Shown here piece by piece: positions 21,130-33,237 of a stretch of DNA of 64,000 bases. Numbering within the stretch: the first letter of the stretch is position 1; the number at the start of each line of letters is the position of its first letter. This DNA comes from Hysterangium stoloniferum (taxonomy: Eukaryota > Basidiomycota > Agaricomycetes > Hysterangiales > Hysterangiaceae), in NCBI GenBank assembly GCA_015178975.1, contig WHVD01000045.1, positions 186,001 through 250,000 of the forward strand. Direction: 5' to 3'. A program made the position numbers and the translations under genes. The notes beneath the pieces were generated by a model. The model ran no database searches, was not told the DNA's origin, and was given only the letters and a program-made list of their open reading frames with translations.

Positions 21130-22385
21130 ACCCCCCTATCAGCGTTGAAGGCACATGGTTGCCCTGACAAAGGTCTTACACCATCGATTGGACACACTTT
21201 CTAATAATTTCTCTTCGATGGTACCGACACATCTCAACCAAACCAGGATTGCAGCAAATGTTATAAATTTATATGGTTTGAATCTATGTAAGAACTATAT
21301 AGTCACTTTTCATTATCGCCGCGAGCTCCTCAGTTGTCCCCATAAATGTGTTGAATACATTTGCACTAGCCGTGATTAGACTAACATCCGCATTTTAAAG
21401 TAAGATATCACTCTGAAAAAGGTCTCCCCCACCCCAATTCGATGCATGTCTCGTTCAGGCTCATCATGCCTTCAGTGTAATGTTCAATTGACAAGATCCA
21501 TAATCTTCCCACCAAGGGCCTCCACCCCGTTCGAGTCAATGTGCTGGGCGAATTCCTTAAACTAATTCTCTTCCATTGAAAACTTGACAATAAAGCTGCC
21601 ATAGGTCAAACAGATATAAGAGCGCATACAGTCACTTTTCGCCACCGCCGCGCTCTGCATGTTGCACGCGTTGATGCCATACATGCATTGAATACATTCG
21701 CGGCCACCACCAGCCGCTAGACTGATATTTATCAATGACAATCATTTAAAACAGGACACGAACTTGAGAGTTACGAACCTACATAATTTGATGCAATTTA
21801 CAAGCGGAGATAGTCACTTGTAATTGTCGCTGCGAGGTTCTCTACACTGGTGTTGAATATACTCCAATGACTACTCTCTTAAATCGCATCGCATATACTA
21901 GCAGAAACAACGTCAATCGAATACCACTACGGCGTCTCAAAGCAGGCGATCCCGAGGTCAAGTCAAGCGGAATCCCACATCAACTAAGAGCTGAAGGATA
22001 CCCACGACCCGCCGCGTGGAGCAGTCATTCCCCGAGAATTTCTGGTTTTTGGTCTGTTTCAATGTTTCAGTCGTTAGCGTCAAAGTACACGCCACAACAA
22101 TTTACTTTACTCCCCATCCCGACAGTATGTGGCCATAAAGGTGCTCGCCAAGCAGACACAGCTAGATGCCAGCTTTGACATTCGCAAGGACGTACAGTGC
22201 CTCACAATCCTTAATCTACCTTGCCATCGTCACATCTAACTGCTACAATAATGGATGAATAGTATGATCCTGGAGCGTCGCGGCGAACAGTTCGCTGAGC
22301 AAGACAGAGAACAAAATGTATCCATGTTCGACGATCAGCCACGGGTCAACTATAGTTATCTTTCTTGCTTTGGTTACCACACATA
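21130..22385 (+). repeat. Downstream blocks and B-type remnant, ending at an inversion junction
   Basis: 21155-21379 repeats the VALTKVLHHRLDTLSN block. 21867-22178 carries the EYPRPAAWSSH-like block (here GYPRPAAWSSH), after which a deletion brings in the B-type sequence (CGHKGARQADTARCQL, near 22130-22180). At about 22385 the orientation switches to minus, where the next A copy ends. The minus strand is open at 21602-21408. Confidence 0.45.
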
Positions 22386-23910
22386 AGGAGACGCCAATTA
22401 GGACTCGTGTGGCTCAGGACGAGACTGGTAGGACAGTTTCATGGGCGGATGTAAGACGGTGCTAAGGTAACATATTGTGAACATACCGTACGATAGGCCC
22501 AACGAGCGAAGAAACCACTTCAGCTGGCAGATGTGATCGGTGAGAAGCGTGCTGTCGTTGAAGAAAATTTGCAAGGAGTAAATACTCCCCCACAATAAAT
22601 CTAATATCTCCAAATCAAGATGAAGTGTCAATGACGCTATATGCACGTTTATGTCGTCCAATATAACCTTCAATGCCGCTGCAGCAAAATCTCGAAACCA
22701 TGCATCATGGTGGATGCAACACACGAGAAGCCGTATAGGATGTTCAGATGAGGCAATTAGCGGCCGGTGACTTTGTCTGTTATGCTTTTGGTGGGCGGGA
22801 TGAAATCATGTGATGTGGCGACGCACGGTTGTAACCAGAATTCAATGTAACCTCTGATCGCCGTGAGCCCCTCTACAGATAGTTGACGCAGGTGGCAGAT
22901 CGCTTCCACGATATACACAAGGCCGAAAATTGGTGAGAGATGATAAAATTCTATTAGATAACGGGCGACGTGTATGATAAATGTCGATGCGACCTCATCA
23001 AAGTGGGTGTGCAGCGGTGACTTGACTAAACCATTGTAAAGTGATGACGTAATCTCATTTGACGTATCGCTATATGACGAATGAACGCCGGGGAACCATA
23101 GGAAGGCCGAAGCCAAAAATAGTATCAGGTGGTGGGTGTAACTTTTGCCACCCCGCCTGCATGTGAAGTGAAAATATCGGGAATCTTAAAACCACTGTCG
23201 CTCTTCTCCGAATTTGAGGCGGGTATGTAGGTCTACGACTCAGACATGAGTATTTCGAGTGTATTTAATGATTGAGGTATCCCTACCCCGCTGAATCAAC
23301 ACTCTCCTGAACCAGTCTTCCCAGTCTTGGCAGCGTAAGATGCTTGTGCTGAAACTTGCTAAAGGCACCGTCGTCTTGAGACAATCGACCCATAATTTGC
23401 CCGTATATTGTCAGCTTTGCCATCAGCGAAACCTTTTTTGCATTGTGAAGGACTTTGATCCCAACCCTTTCCAAACCGACTCCGCAGTAATACCCTGGGC
23501 TAATTTCCATACTTGATGATGTCAGAATCTGTGAGATCATTCCCCAGTCATCGGCATGACTGCGATACGGGGTGACGTTGGATGTCGTTGGTGGATATCT
23601 TAACAACATTCGGTGGGTCATGGCACCCCGTTTCTCCTTGACACTAAAATGTGCAGCATGTGACACAGATCACATGGAAATAGTATTGTACTTTACTCAC
23701 CCACTCGTCAACCCAAATCTCTATATGGTTTTCAGACAGTTGTACGTGGTGCTCGTCATCGGGGGCCCGATAACATAAATCATGACCGAGTTCATTACAG
23801 CCCCATCGTTCTCGAAGCTTTTCCCTGAATATCTCCTCAACGCCTTCAAGGTAGGTCTGACCCGTTGCCTCATGATGGTTTCCCAGAGTTGTCTCGTTGA
23901 AAGCAGACAT
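22386..23910 (-). pseudogene. Family A pseudogene with two frameshifts and a lost 3' end
   Basis: Exon 1 (23910-23701) has a clean ATG but lacks 24 codons in frame (the PPLVSPGV part). Exon 2 (23643-23287) is two bases short near 23590, shifting the frame before DDWGM. Exon 3 ends at 22827, but its usual acceptor is altered (GTGGC in place of GTAGC). Exon 4 starts at 22776 and loses one base near 22530 (LTDHICQLK then out of frame). The copy stops near 22386 inside exon 5, at the junction with the plus-strand unit. Introns 1 and 3 keep GT-AG ends. Confidence 0.7.
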
Positions 23911-26000
23911 TTGTGCGTAGTAGTCGTGCTTATACTAGAAGGTGGTGACGGGTTTTTAATAGCGCAGCCAGTCACAATGTTCTATAGACTTGTGGCTGTG
24001 CTTACACAGGATTTACAGTCGCCTTCATAACCAAAATCCCCTTACCTTCCTTGAACTATTTGGGCTCCAGTAAACTCAGTTACCTCATTAATTTTTTACG
24101 CCTGCCCCTGAAGGCTCACACACCATTTAAGAATAGTTTACGCAATTGTCACCACATAATATAGTATTTCGGATATTATTGCGCGTCAAAGTTGAAAGCA
24201 AAACGGCTTTTCATTGGAGGCGTGGATATGCAGTTCAGAGCTATGCTTTCCGGCTGCTGCTTTCAAGTTGGCGTTGTCAGCCTCAAACTTTTTCTGGAAA
24301 GAGTGTGCGCTGCCTGTTTAATTTTATCAAACTTTCAACGAGTTAATGGTAAGCAACGTGATTTCTTCCTTCACCCATGCCGTATCAATCGGCTTGACGT
24401 TTGTGCAATGTCTGAACAAGACAAAGAGTGACGTAAGACCAAATTTCTCATTGTAGATTTTATTGAGGTACCATCAGAATTCTTATTGACACACCGTACA
24501 TATAATCCCGTCTCATATCGTACTTACTTACAACTAGCTTTATTATTACCTGGATGACTGAATGGAAATTATTATTTGATGCTACGATGACAACGTAGGT
24601 CAATAATTGTGACCCACCTGTCACTTGAGCTATTGTAGGCGGATGTAAAGATTCACCATGCCCGGCTGCGCTTACACTCTCCCTTTTCTGCCATCGCACC
24701 TGCCCCTTCGTTGCTGTCCACTCCACTTTGAGTTCATTCTCTCGTGTTTCATGATTGTTACTCAGGGAAATAATGAAGTTTGTGGGTCCATACGAACTTC
24801 TTTGTTGATAAATGGCTATTATCATCACTAAATGGGTAGAAGACACAGAGCTTGCCAAGGTAATGCATCATAATGCAATGACTCTGGCGCAAATCTTCAG
24901 TGCAGTAGAACAATAACACACATATTTTTTCAGAATACAATTGGGACCACTCGACGACAATTAAACTTCAGTGTCCGAGGGCCAGACTAACAATGACAGG
25001 AACTTCATTTCAAGACAGTGGCAATGGTCACACCCGGATTGGTTTAAACAGTCTGATCAGGTCATCTCCGTTCGGTTCAAAAACGGACCAGGAACCCGTC
25101 AAGCCGAGATGCTGTGAGACCATTCCCCAGTCCGCGGTATCACTGACATGCGGGATGTGGCGTTCGTGGACTCCCTGGCATCCCAACCATACTCGAAGGG
25201 TCATGGTAAGTTGTCTCTCCTTGGCAGTGAAACATCCAGTTTGTCAACAGTCGTGGATCGAGAATTACACTCAAGCAGGCTGTTGTTTGAATAATGGCCA
25301 TCCGTATTCAATTCTATCATAATCCCGACACAAGATTTATAGCTTAAACAATGTTATCGCCCCAATGAGGAGTGTATTCCTCGTGTGCCCTTGTCATATC
25401 AAGGGGCTTGCTTCTTCCGAAAGGTCTGAGAAAAACAAGAAAGACGACTATAGTTGACCCGTCCGCTGCAATATCCAAGAGGAGTTCAGGGCAATTTTTC
25501 ACGAGGTGGCTGATCGTCGAACGTGAAGATATTTTGTTCTCTGTCTTGCTCCGTGAACTGTTCGCCGCGACGCCCCAGGCTCATACTATTCATCCATTGC
25601 TGTACCTGTTAGATGTGACGATGGCAAGGTAGATTAAGGATTGTGAGGCACTGTACGTCCTTGCGAATGTCAACACCAACATCTAGCTGTGTCTCTTTGG
25701 CGGGCCCCTTTATGGCGACGAACTCACTAGCATTCTTTTCATGAAACGGTCTGGAAGCCACGTAATTATGTTCCGGGGGGTATTTTCTGGAAAACGAAGA
25801 CGTAATTCGAATTCGTCAACGGTGTCAACACACCAGTTAAAGGTGTAGAGAATAACGCATAGGAAGGAACAGGTCGACAACTAACGTTCAAGGCCCACAG
25901 ATCTAGTCAAATGGTTCTTTAATATTAGATTGAATCAAATGACTTTTTCGCTACTACTCGCAATGACATATTCAAACATGACAATTGGTGGAATGAACTC
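23911..26000 (-). repeat. 5' flank of the 23.9 kb A copy with B-type remnants
   Basis: Minus-strand block 24858-24460 (NHETRENELKVEWTATKGQV) matches 13430-13750. A B-type MAIIQ module lies at about 25301-25000, with MAIIQTTACLSVIL and then HCQGETTYHDP, and an early stop. 25770-25450 carries the FHxNNAS and RRGEQF modules. Everything is in the same order as at 17723-18454 on the plus strand. No complete gene is visible. Confidence 0.45.
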
Positions 26001-27160
26001 CAGTCGACTGACATGGAAGCAGCAGGGGAACTGTCGGGATGGGGAGTAAAGTAAATTGTTGTGGCGTGTAGTTTGACGCTAACGACTGAAACATTGAAAC
26101 AGACCATAAACCAGAAATTTTCGGGGAATGACTGCTCCACGCGGCGGGTCGTGGGTATTCTTCAGCTCTTAGTTGATGTGGGATTCCTCCTGACATGACC
26201 ACGAGCTACCTTTCTCATATACATGGTGAAAGCTCACGACATGTGAAGAAATGTCGGTGTCTTGATCATGGTGTTTTCCATTGGTTTGGCCCCGGCTTCC
26301 TGTTCTCCCAAACAAAAGACACGAGAAGAATGGGGGGACCGCCTTCTTTGAGACGCCGTAGTGGTATTCGATTGGCGTTGTTACTGCTAGTATATGCGAT
26401 GTGATTTCAGCAAGTAGTCATTGGAGTATATTCAATACCAGTGTAGATAGCCTCGCAGCGACCATTACAAGTGACTATCTTCGCTTTAAAATTGTATCAA
26501 ATTATGTACCTTCATATAACTCTCAAGTTCGCGTCCTGTTTGAAATGATTGTCAGGATATCAGTCTAGCCGCTGGTGGTGGCCGCGAGTGTATTCAATGC
26601 ATGTATGGCATCAACGTGTGCATCATGCAGAGCGCGCTGCGGCGGCGAAACGTGACTGTATGCGCTCTTATATTTGCTCGGCCTATAGCAGATTTATCAT
26701 CAAGTTTTCAATGCAAGAAAATTAGTTTAAGGAATTTGCCCAGCACATTGTGGAGGCCCTTGGTGGAAAGATTATGGATCTGGTCGATTGAACATTACTC
26801 TGAAGGTATGATGAGCCTGAACGAGACATGCATCGAATTGGGGGTGGGGAGACCTTTTTCAGACCTCCAGTGATACCTTACTTTAAAATGTGGATGTTAG
26901 TCTAATCACGGCTAGTGTAAATGTATTCAACACATTTATGGGGACAACTGAGGAGCTCGCGGCGAAAATGAAAAGTGACTATATAGTTCTTACATAGATT
27001 CAAACCATATAGATTTATAACATCTGCAACCCCGGCTGCAATCCTGGTTTGGTTGAGATGTGTCGGCATCATCGAAGAGAAATGATTACAAAGTGTGTCG
27101 AATCGATGGTGTAAGACATTTGTCAAGGCAACCATGTGCCTTCAACACTGATAGGGGGGT
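26000..27160 (-). repeat. Downstream blocks of the 29 kb A copy
   Basis: In minus-strand order: VALTNVLHHRFDTLCNHFSS (27135-26902), then the block at 26873-26601, then EYPRPAAWSSHSPKIS (26202-25972). On the plus strand, 26195-26404 (MTTSYLSHIHGESSRH) and 26601-26873 are open and are also conserved in other units. Confidence 0.45.
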
Positions 27161-29046
27161 CTAATTTGACCGTACTGACACACAAGTGGAAGGTGTGGCG
27201 ACCACGCAAAGGAAGGAACGCGCGGTGAAATCTAAATTTTCCCAGTAATTGACGGATTTGTCGTTGGTCGTGCCGCGCATAAGCTCACAACGTGGAAGAA
27301 GAGAAACGAGCATGGCGATGGTATCGAGGCTGCGCACTGTGGTCAACGCAGATTCGGGCTCGGAAGATCCAGCTATCAGGTTTAGAGTAAAGTCGATTAT
27401 TCTTTCGCCAGACACTAGGAGAACCCAATATGGGCTCGTGTGTGTCAGAATGGGACTGGTAGGACAATTGTATGAGCGGATGTAAGACGGTGCTGGAAGG
27501 TAAAATATAGTGAACGTAGCGTACGATGGGCCCAATGAGCGAAGAAAGCACTTTCAGCTGGTTGATGTGATCGGTGAGAAGCGTGCTGTCGTTGAAGAAG
27601 GTTTCCAAGGAGGGAATACTCCGATACAGTGAGTACGACGTGTGCCAATCAAGATGAAGTGTCAATGACGCTATATGCATGTTTATGTTGTGCAATAAAA
27701 CCCTCAATACAGCTCCAGCAATATCTCGAAACCATGCATCTTGGTGGATGCAACACACGAGAAGCCGTATCGGATATTCATAAAATATAAGTCGTTGTGT
27801 CTGATATTCTCTGTTGTGGTTTTGGTGGGAAGGATGAAATGGTGTGATGGCACGACGCACGGTTGTAACCAGAATTCAATGCAACCTCTGATCGCCGTTA
27901 GCTCCTTTACAGATAGTGGACGCATGTGGCAGATCCCTTCCACGATAGGAATAAGGGGGGAAAGGGGTAAGCGCCGATCAAATGAGACATTATGAGATTC
28001 TGAGAAATGACGGGCGATGTGGATGATAAATGTTGATGCAACCTCATCCAAGTTGGTGTGCAGCGGTGACTTAACTAAAACGTTGTGTAGTGATGACGTA
28101 ATCGCAGTTGACGCGTCTGTATCCCACCACTGAACGCCGGGACACCGCATGAAGGTCCAAGCCAAATATGTCATAAGCTGGGTAGTGTGACCTTTGCTAC
28201 TCCACTTCATTTTAAGTGAAGACACCCAGACATCAACTAAAACCCCCGTCGCTCTTCTCCGAAGGTGAAGGGGATATGTGGGTCTACGGATGTCGGTATT
28301 TCGAGTGTATTCAACATTGACGCTGAGCTATCCCTACCTCATTAAATCAACACTCTCTTGAACTAGTCTTCCAAGTCTTGGCAGTGTAGATCGCTTGTGC
28401 AGAAACTTGCTGAGCGCCCCGTCGTCTTGATCCAATCGATTCACGATTTCCCGTATATTGTCAGCTTTACCATCAGCAAAGCTGTCTTAGCACTGTGAAG
28501 TGCTTTCATTCCAACCCTTTCCAACCCGACTCCCCAGTAATACCCGGGGCCAATTTCAACACTCGAAGATGTCTCAACATACTGCGAGTCCATTCCCCAG
28601 TCCTCGCCATGACCGCGATATGGGCTGAGGTTAGATGTCGTGTTGGTGGATATCCGAGACATAACAAAAATCGGTGGGTTATGGCAGGTCGTTTCTCCTT
28701 GACACTGAAATATGCTGGATGTGACACAGATCCCATGAAAATAGCGTTATACTTGACTCACCAACTCGTCAACCCAAAGCTCTATATGGTTTACAGACAG
28801 TTGTATGTGCTGCTCGTCATCGGGGGCCTGATAACATAAATAATGGTCTGGTTCGTTACAGCTCCATCGTTCCCTGAGCTTCAGCCTGAATTGATTCCTC
28901 ATCCACGCCTCATTGATATTCTCCTGCTGAGTTGAACTCAATACACCTGGGGAAACTAAGGGTGGTAGTTCCTGAACGTCTTCACTGTAGGACGCAGCAG
29001 TTGCCAAATCGTGATTCCCCAGAGTCGTCTCATTGAAGGTAGACAT
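27161..29046 (-). pseudogene. Family A pseudogene with an exon 2 frameshift and a lost intron 4 donor
   Basis: Exons: 29046-28762, 28704-28338, 28196-27861, 27810-27520 and 27455-27161. Exon 2 is 367 bases where the frame needs a length of the form 3n+2; one base is missing near 28455, after KLTIYGK, giving an early TGA. The intron 4 donor is CTACGT instead of GTACGT. All other exons are open, including the full exon 5 to VRSN and its stop. The start ATG and the CNEPDHYLCY motif are kept (the family has GHDLCY). Confidence 0.7.
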
Positions 29047-30460
29047 TGGTGGGTAGCAGTCGTACTTACACTCGAAAGAGGTGCTGAGCAATTATGCCAC
29101 AGTCAGTCGGAGAGTCAATTCCACCAAGGTACAGCTTTGTGGCCGTGCTTACACAGGATCCACAGCCTGTCATCTCTGCCTTTGTAAATCACACCCCCTC
29201 ATCCTTCATAAAGGCTACTGTACACTAAGCAACCTTCCTACTTTCTTACGCCTTCTGCTGAAGGCTCACACAGCATTTAATATAATAGTTCAGTCAATTG
29301 TCACCACATGGCATAATAGTTCTGACATTATTGAGCGTCAGAGTTGCATGCGGCTTTTCTGACATTCCAGAAGTGACATTGCCAAGGATAATATGAATGC
29401 ACTTCAGAGCGATGCTCACTCGGTGCTGCATTCAAGTTGGCGCTGTCAACCTCAGACTTTATCCGGCGAGAGTGCGCGCTTCCTGTTTAATTTTATCAAA
29501 ACTTTCAACACACTGGTCAATGATAGTCTAGTCGGGTTAATGGTGCAACGTGGTTTCTTCATGCACGCTTGCCGCATCAAATGGCTTGAATTTTGTAGAA
29601 TGTCTGAACAAAGGCAAGACCAGAGTTCTCAGGGTAGATTTTATTGAGGTACGTAAGGGTCGAACGTGGAATATCTTCGATTGTGACGTGTCCATCAGAA
29701 TTTGTCCTAATAAACTGCACACATAACCGCATATCAGGTCATAATTGCTTACACCCAGCCTTATTATCTGTCTTTCCAAATGGAGTGTTTCGCCCCAGGC
29801 TCACACTCTTGATGTGTGGACATGGCTCTTCAATGCGACGATGACAATGTAGATCCATGATTGTGAGCCATGCAGCTTGACCTATCGCAGGCAGAGTTCT
29901 TCTGGTACGTACATATTCACCATGCTGGGAATGCTTATATGTCCCCCTTTTCTGCTTTCTCGCTGGCCCCTTTTGGGACGGGATGACAGTCCCTCTTCTG
30001 TCCCACAGGATGGGCAGTCATCCCAGCTCTGAGTTTGATGCCCCATCCATCCTTCATTTTCTCGTTTTGAATGATTGTCATACAGGGAATTAATCAGGTA
30101 CTGTGAGTTGATATGAATTTCCAAGTTGATCATCGGCTATTGTCATTACAAAGTAGGCAGAAGATACGAGGCGTGCCGGGGCAATGCATCATAATGTAAT
30201 GACTCCGGGGATAGTGTTCAGTGCAGCAGGAAAAATAGAATACCATTTGGATCACTCTCGGCAACAATAAAACTTCGGTATACTAGTACCAGACCGAAAA
30301 GGACAGAAATTCCCTTCAAGCACAGTGGCAAAAGCCGGACCTGGTCTTGGACTGGTTCAAGAATTCCTACCGATGTCGTCACGGTTCGGTTCAAAAATGG
30401 TAGGGGAATAATTATTGCCTGTGAGATATGTATATATCTAGCCCTACAATATATTTAATT
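29047..30460 (-). repeat. 5' flank of the 29 kb A copy
   Basis: Carries the upstream conserved blocks seen at 45.6-46.9 kb: minus frames 29779-29537 (ISTSQSKIFHVRPLRTSIK-like) and 30133-29882 (INSQYLINSLYDNHSKRENEGW). The TATA-like element near 29097-29088 is altered (GCATAATTGC). No complete reading frame. Confidence 0.4.
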
Positions 30461-30465
30461 ATGAG

Positions 30466-31350
30466 TCACAAAACACGAGGGTGGATGCAACTCACGAATG
30501 ACTGATTAGGAGCTTGGTTAACCCAACGTCGTTCCTGGCTATTCTGGTTATAATGGTTTTCATCAGCAGGCAACAGGATGGGGCGTGATGGCGCGATGCA
30601 CTGTTGTAACAAGTAGCCTCTGATCGAAGTCACTTCCACACTGCTGACGGACATGGGAGATGGTTTCCGCGATATACGCAAACCTCCCAATGAGGAAAGT
30701 ATCTTGACCATCAAATGTTGATACATATCGGGCGATTTGCATGATAAATGTCGATGCGACATCAGCAAAGTTGGTATTTAGTAGTGGCTTGGCGGTAGTA
30801 TTATAAAATAACGACCTCATTGCAGTTGACGTATTACTTCTATCTGACCGATCGCGACCGGGGGCATCATATGAAGGTGAAACCCAAAGTGGTCAGGAGC
30901 TTTCCAATGTGATCTCTCCGCTGTATATAGAGTGAATACCAGCGGAACAGGCATAAAATCATCGACGCTCCCTCCGGAATTTCGTGGTTCTATGAAGCCG
31001 TGAGGATGTCGAGTATATTCGTTGATTGACGCTGAGCTATCCCTACCTCATTCAATCAATGCTCTGTTGAATTAGTCTGCCTAGTCTTGCCACAGTTTAA
31101 CTCTAAATCAAAAACCCATCAACCCAAAATACTGTGAGACCATTCCTCAGTCGACGGTGTGACTAAGATACGGTGTGAGGCAGGATGTCGCGTTCGTGGA
31201 CTCCCTGGCATCTCACCATGGTCAGGGGGTCATGGTAATTTGTCTCTCGGCAGTGAAACATCCAGCCTGTTAACAGTCGTGCACCGAGAATTAAACTCAA
31301 GCCAGTTCGTTATTTTTCAATTATATCATCCTCCCACCACAAGATTTCTA
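30466..31350 (-). pseudogene. B-type relative of exons 2 and 3
   Basis: Minus 30820-30563 reads TSFADVASTF-like sequence (NTNFADVASTFIMQIARYVSTFD, then IGRFAYIAETISHVRQ), clearly homologous to A exon 3 (NTNFDEVASTFIIHIARYLSEFD, then YIVEAICHMRQ). The exon-2-like part lies at about 31300-31030 and ends with the B-type stop. Similar pairs occur at 47.8-47.1 kb and 36.3-35.7 kb. Exon 1 and exons 4-5 are not found nearby. Confidence 0.5.
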
Positions 31351-33230
31351 GTTTAAACAATGTTTTATCGCCCCAATGAGGACTGTATTCCTCGTGGGCC
31401 TTTGCCATATCAAGGGGCTTGGCATCTTCCGAAAGGTCTGAGAAAAGCACGAAAGATGACTATAGTTGACACGTCTGCTGCAATGTCCAAGAGGAGTTCA
31501 AAGCACGCTTTCACGAGGTGGCTGACTGTCGAACGTGAATATATTTTGTTCTCCGTCCCGCTCAGTGAACCGTTCGCCCCGACGCCCCAGGTTCATACTA
31601 TTCATTCATTGCTGTGGCTGTTCGATTTGATGATGGGAAGGCAGATTAAGGATTGTGAAGTAATGTTCATCCTTGCGAATGTCAAAGCTGACATCTGGCC
31701 ATGTCTCCTTGGCGAGCACGATTATGACGACTAACTCACTAGCATTGTTTTGACGACACGGTCTGGAAGCCACATAATTATGTTCCGTGGGTTATTTTCC
31801 GGAAAAGGAAGACGTAATTCGAATTCGTCAACGGTGTCGATACACCAGTGAAATGTGTAGAGACTAACGCACAGGAAGGAACAGGGGACGACAACTAACG
31901 TTCAAGAGGCCCACGGATCTAGTCGAATAGGTCTTTAATATTGGATAGAATCAAATGACCTTTTCGCTACTACTCGCAATGAAATAATTCAAACATGACA
32001 ATTGGTGGAATGAACTCCAGTCAACTGAAATGGGAGCAGCAGGGGAACTGTCGGGATAGGGAGTAAAATAAATTGACGTGGCATGTAGTATGACATTAAC
32101 GATTGAAACATTGAAACAGAAGACACACGCGAAAATCTCGGGGAATGACTACTCCACGCGGCGGGTCGTGGGTACTCTTCAGCTCTTCGTTGATATGTGA
32201 TTCCCCCTGACATGACCACGCGCTACTTTTCTCTCAACCAAGGTGAAGGTTCACTACATGTGAAGAAATGTCGGTGTCTTTATCATGGTGTTATCCATTG
32301 GTTTGGCCCCGGCTTCCTGTTCTCCCAAACAAAGAACACGACAAGAATGTTTGGACCCCTGTCTTTGAGACGCCCTAGTGGTGTTCGATTGACATTGTTA
32401 CTGCTAGCATATGCGATGTGATTTCAGCGACGGGTAGTCCTCGGAATCTATTCAACACCAATCCAATCTAGAGAACCCCGCAGCGATCATTACAAGTGAC
32501 TATCTTCGCTTTTAAATTGTGTAAAATTATGTAGCTTCATACAACTCTCAAGTCCGCTTCTGTTTAAAATGATTCTCATTTATAAATAGGATGTCAGTCT
32601 GGTGGTGCCCGGAAGTGTATTCAATGCATATATGACATCAACGCGTGCAACATGCAGAGCTCACCGCAAAGGTCAAAAGTGATTGTATGCGCTCTTATAT
32701 TTGCTCGACTTATGGCAGCTGTATTGTCAAGTTTTCAATGGAACAGCATTAATTTAAGGAATTCCCCCAACACATTGACTCGCACAGTGTGAAGGCCCTT
32801 GGTTTTGAGATCATGGGTCTTGTTATTGAACACTGGCGAAGATATGATGAGCCTGAACAAGACATGCATCAAAATGGCGACGGGGGAGGACTTTTTCAGA
32901 CATTCAGTAATATCTCATTTAAAACATATCTTGTTCATGATTCGAATGTTAGTCTGGGCACGGCTGGTGGCCCCAAATGTATTCCACACATGGATGGGTA
33001 CAACTACAGAGCTCGCGGCGATAATACAAAGTGGCTATATGCGTTCTTACATAGGCCCAAATCATATAGCTTTATAGTGGGTGCAAAGTGACTTGAATAA
33101 AGGGGGACGCTATTCGGCTCCTCCTGATTTGATTGATATGTCTCGGCATTATCGAAGCGAAATGATGAGCAAGGGTGTCCATTTGATGGTGCAAAACCTT
33201 TCAGGGCAACCATGTTTTCGAACAGTGGTA
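31351..33230 (-). repeat. B-type and downstream modules between two minus-strand A copies
   Basis: Contains the FHxNNAS and RRGEQF modules (31790-31400), EYPRPAAWSSHSPRFS (32219-31989) and the LYDLGLCKN block (33110-33004). Plus-strand open frames at 32197-32421, 32789-33091 and 32799-33077 are antisense to this order and recur elsewhere. Confidence 0.4.
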
Positions 33231-33237
33231 TGGAGTT

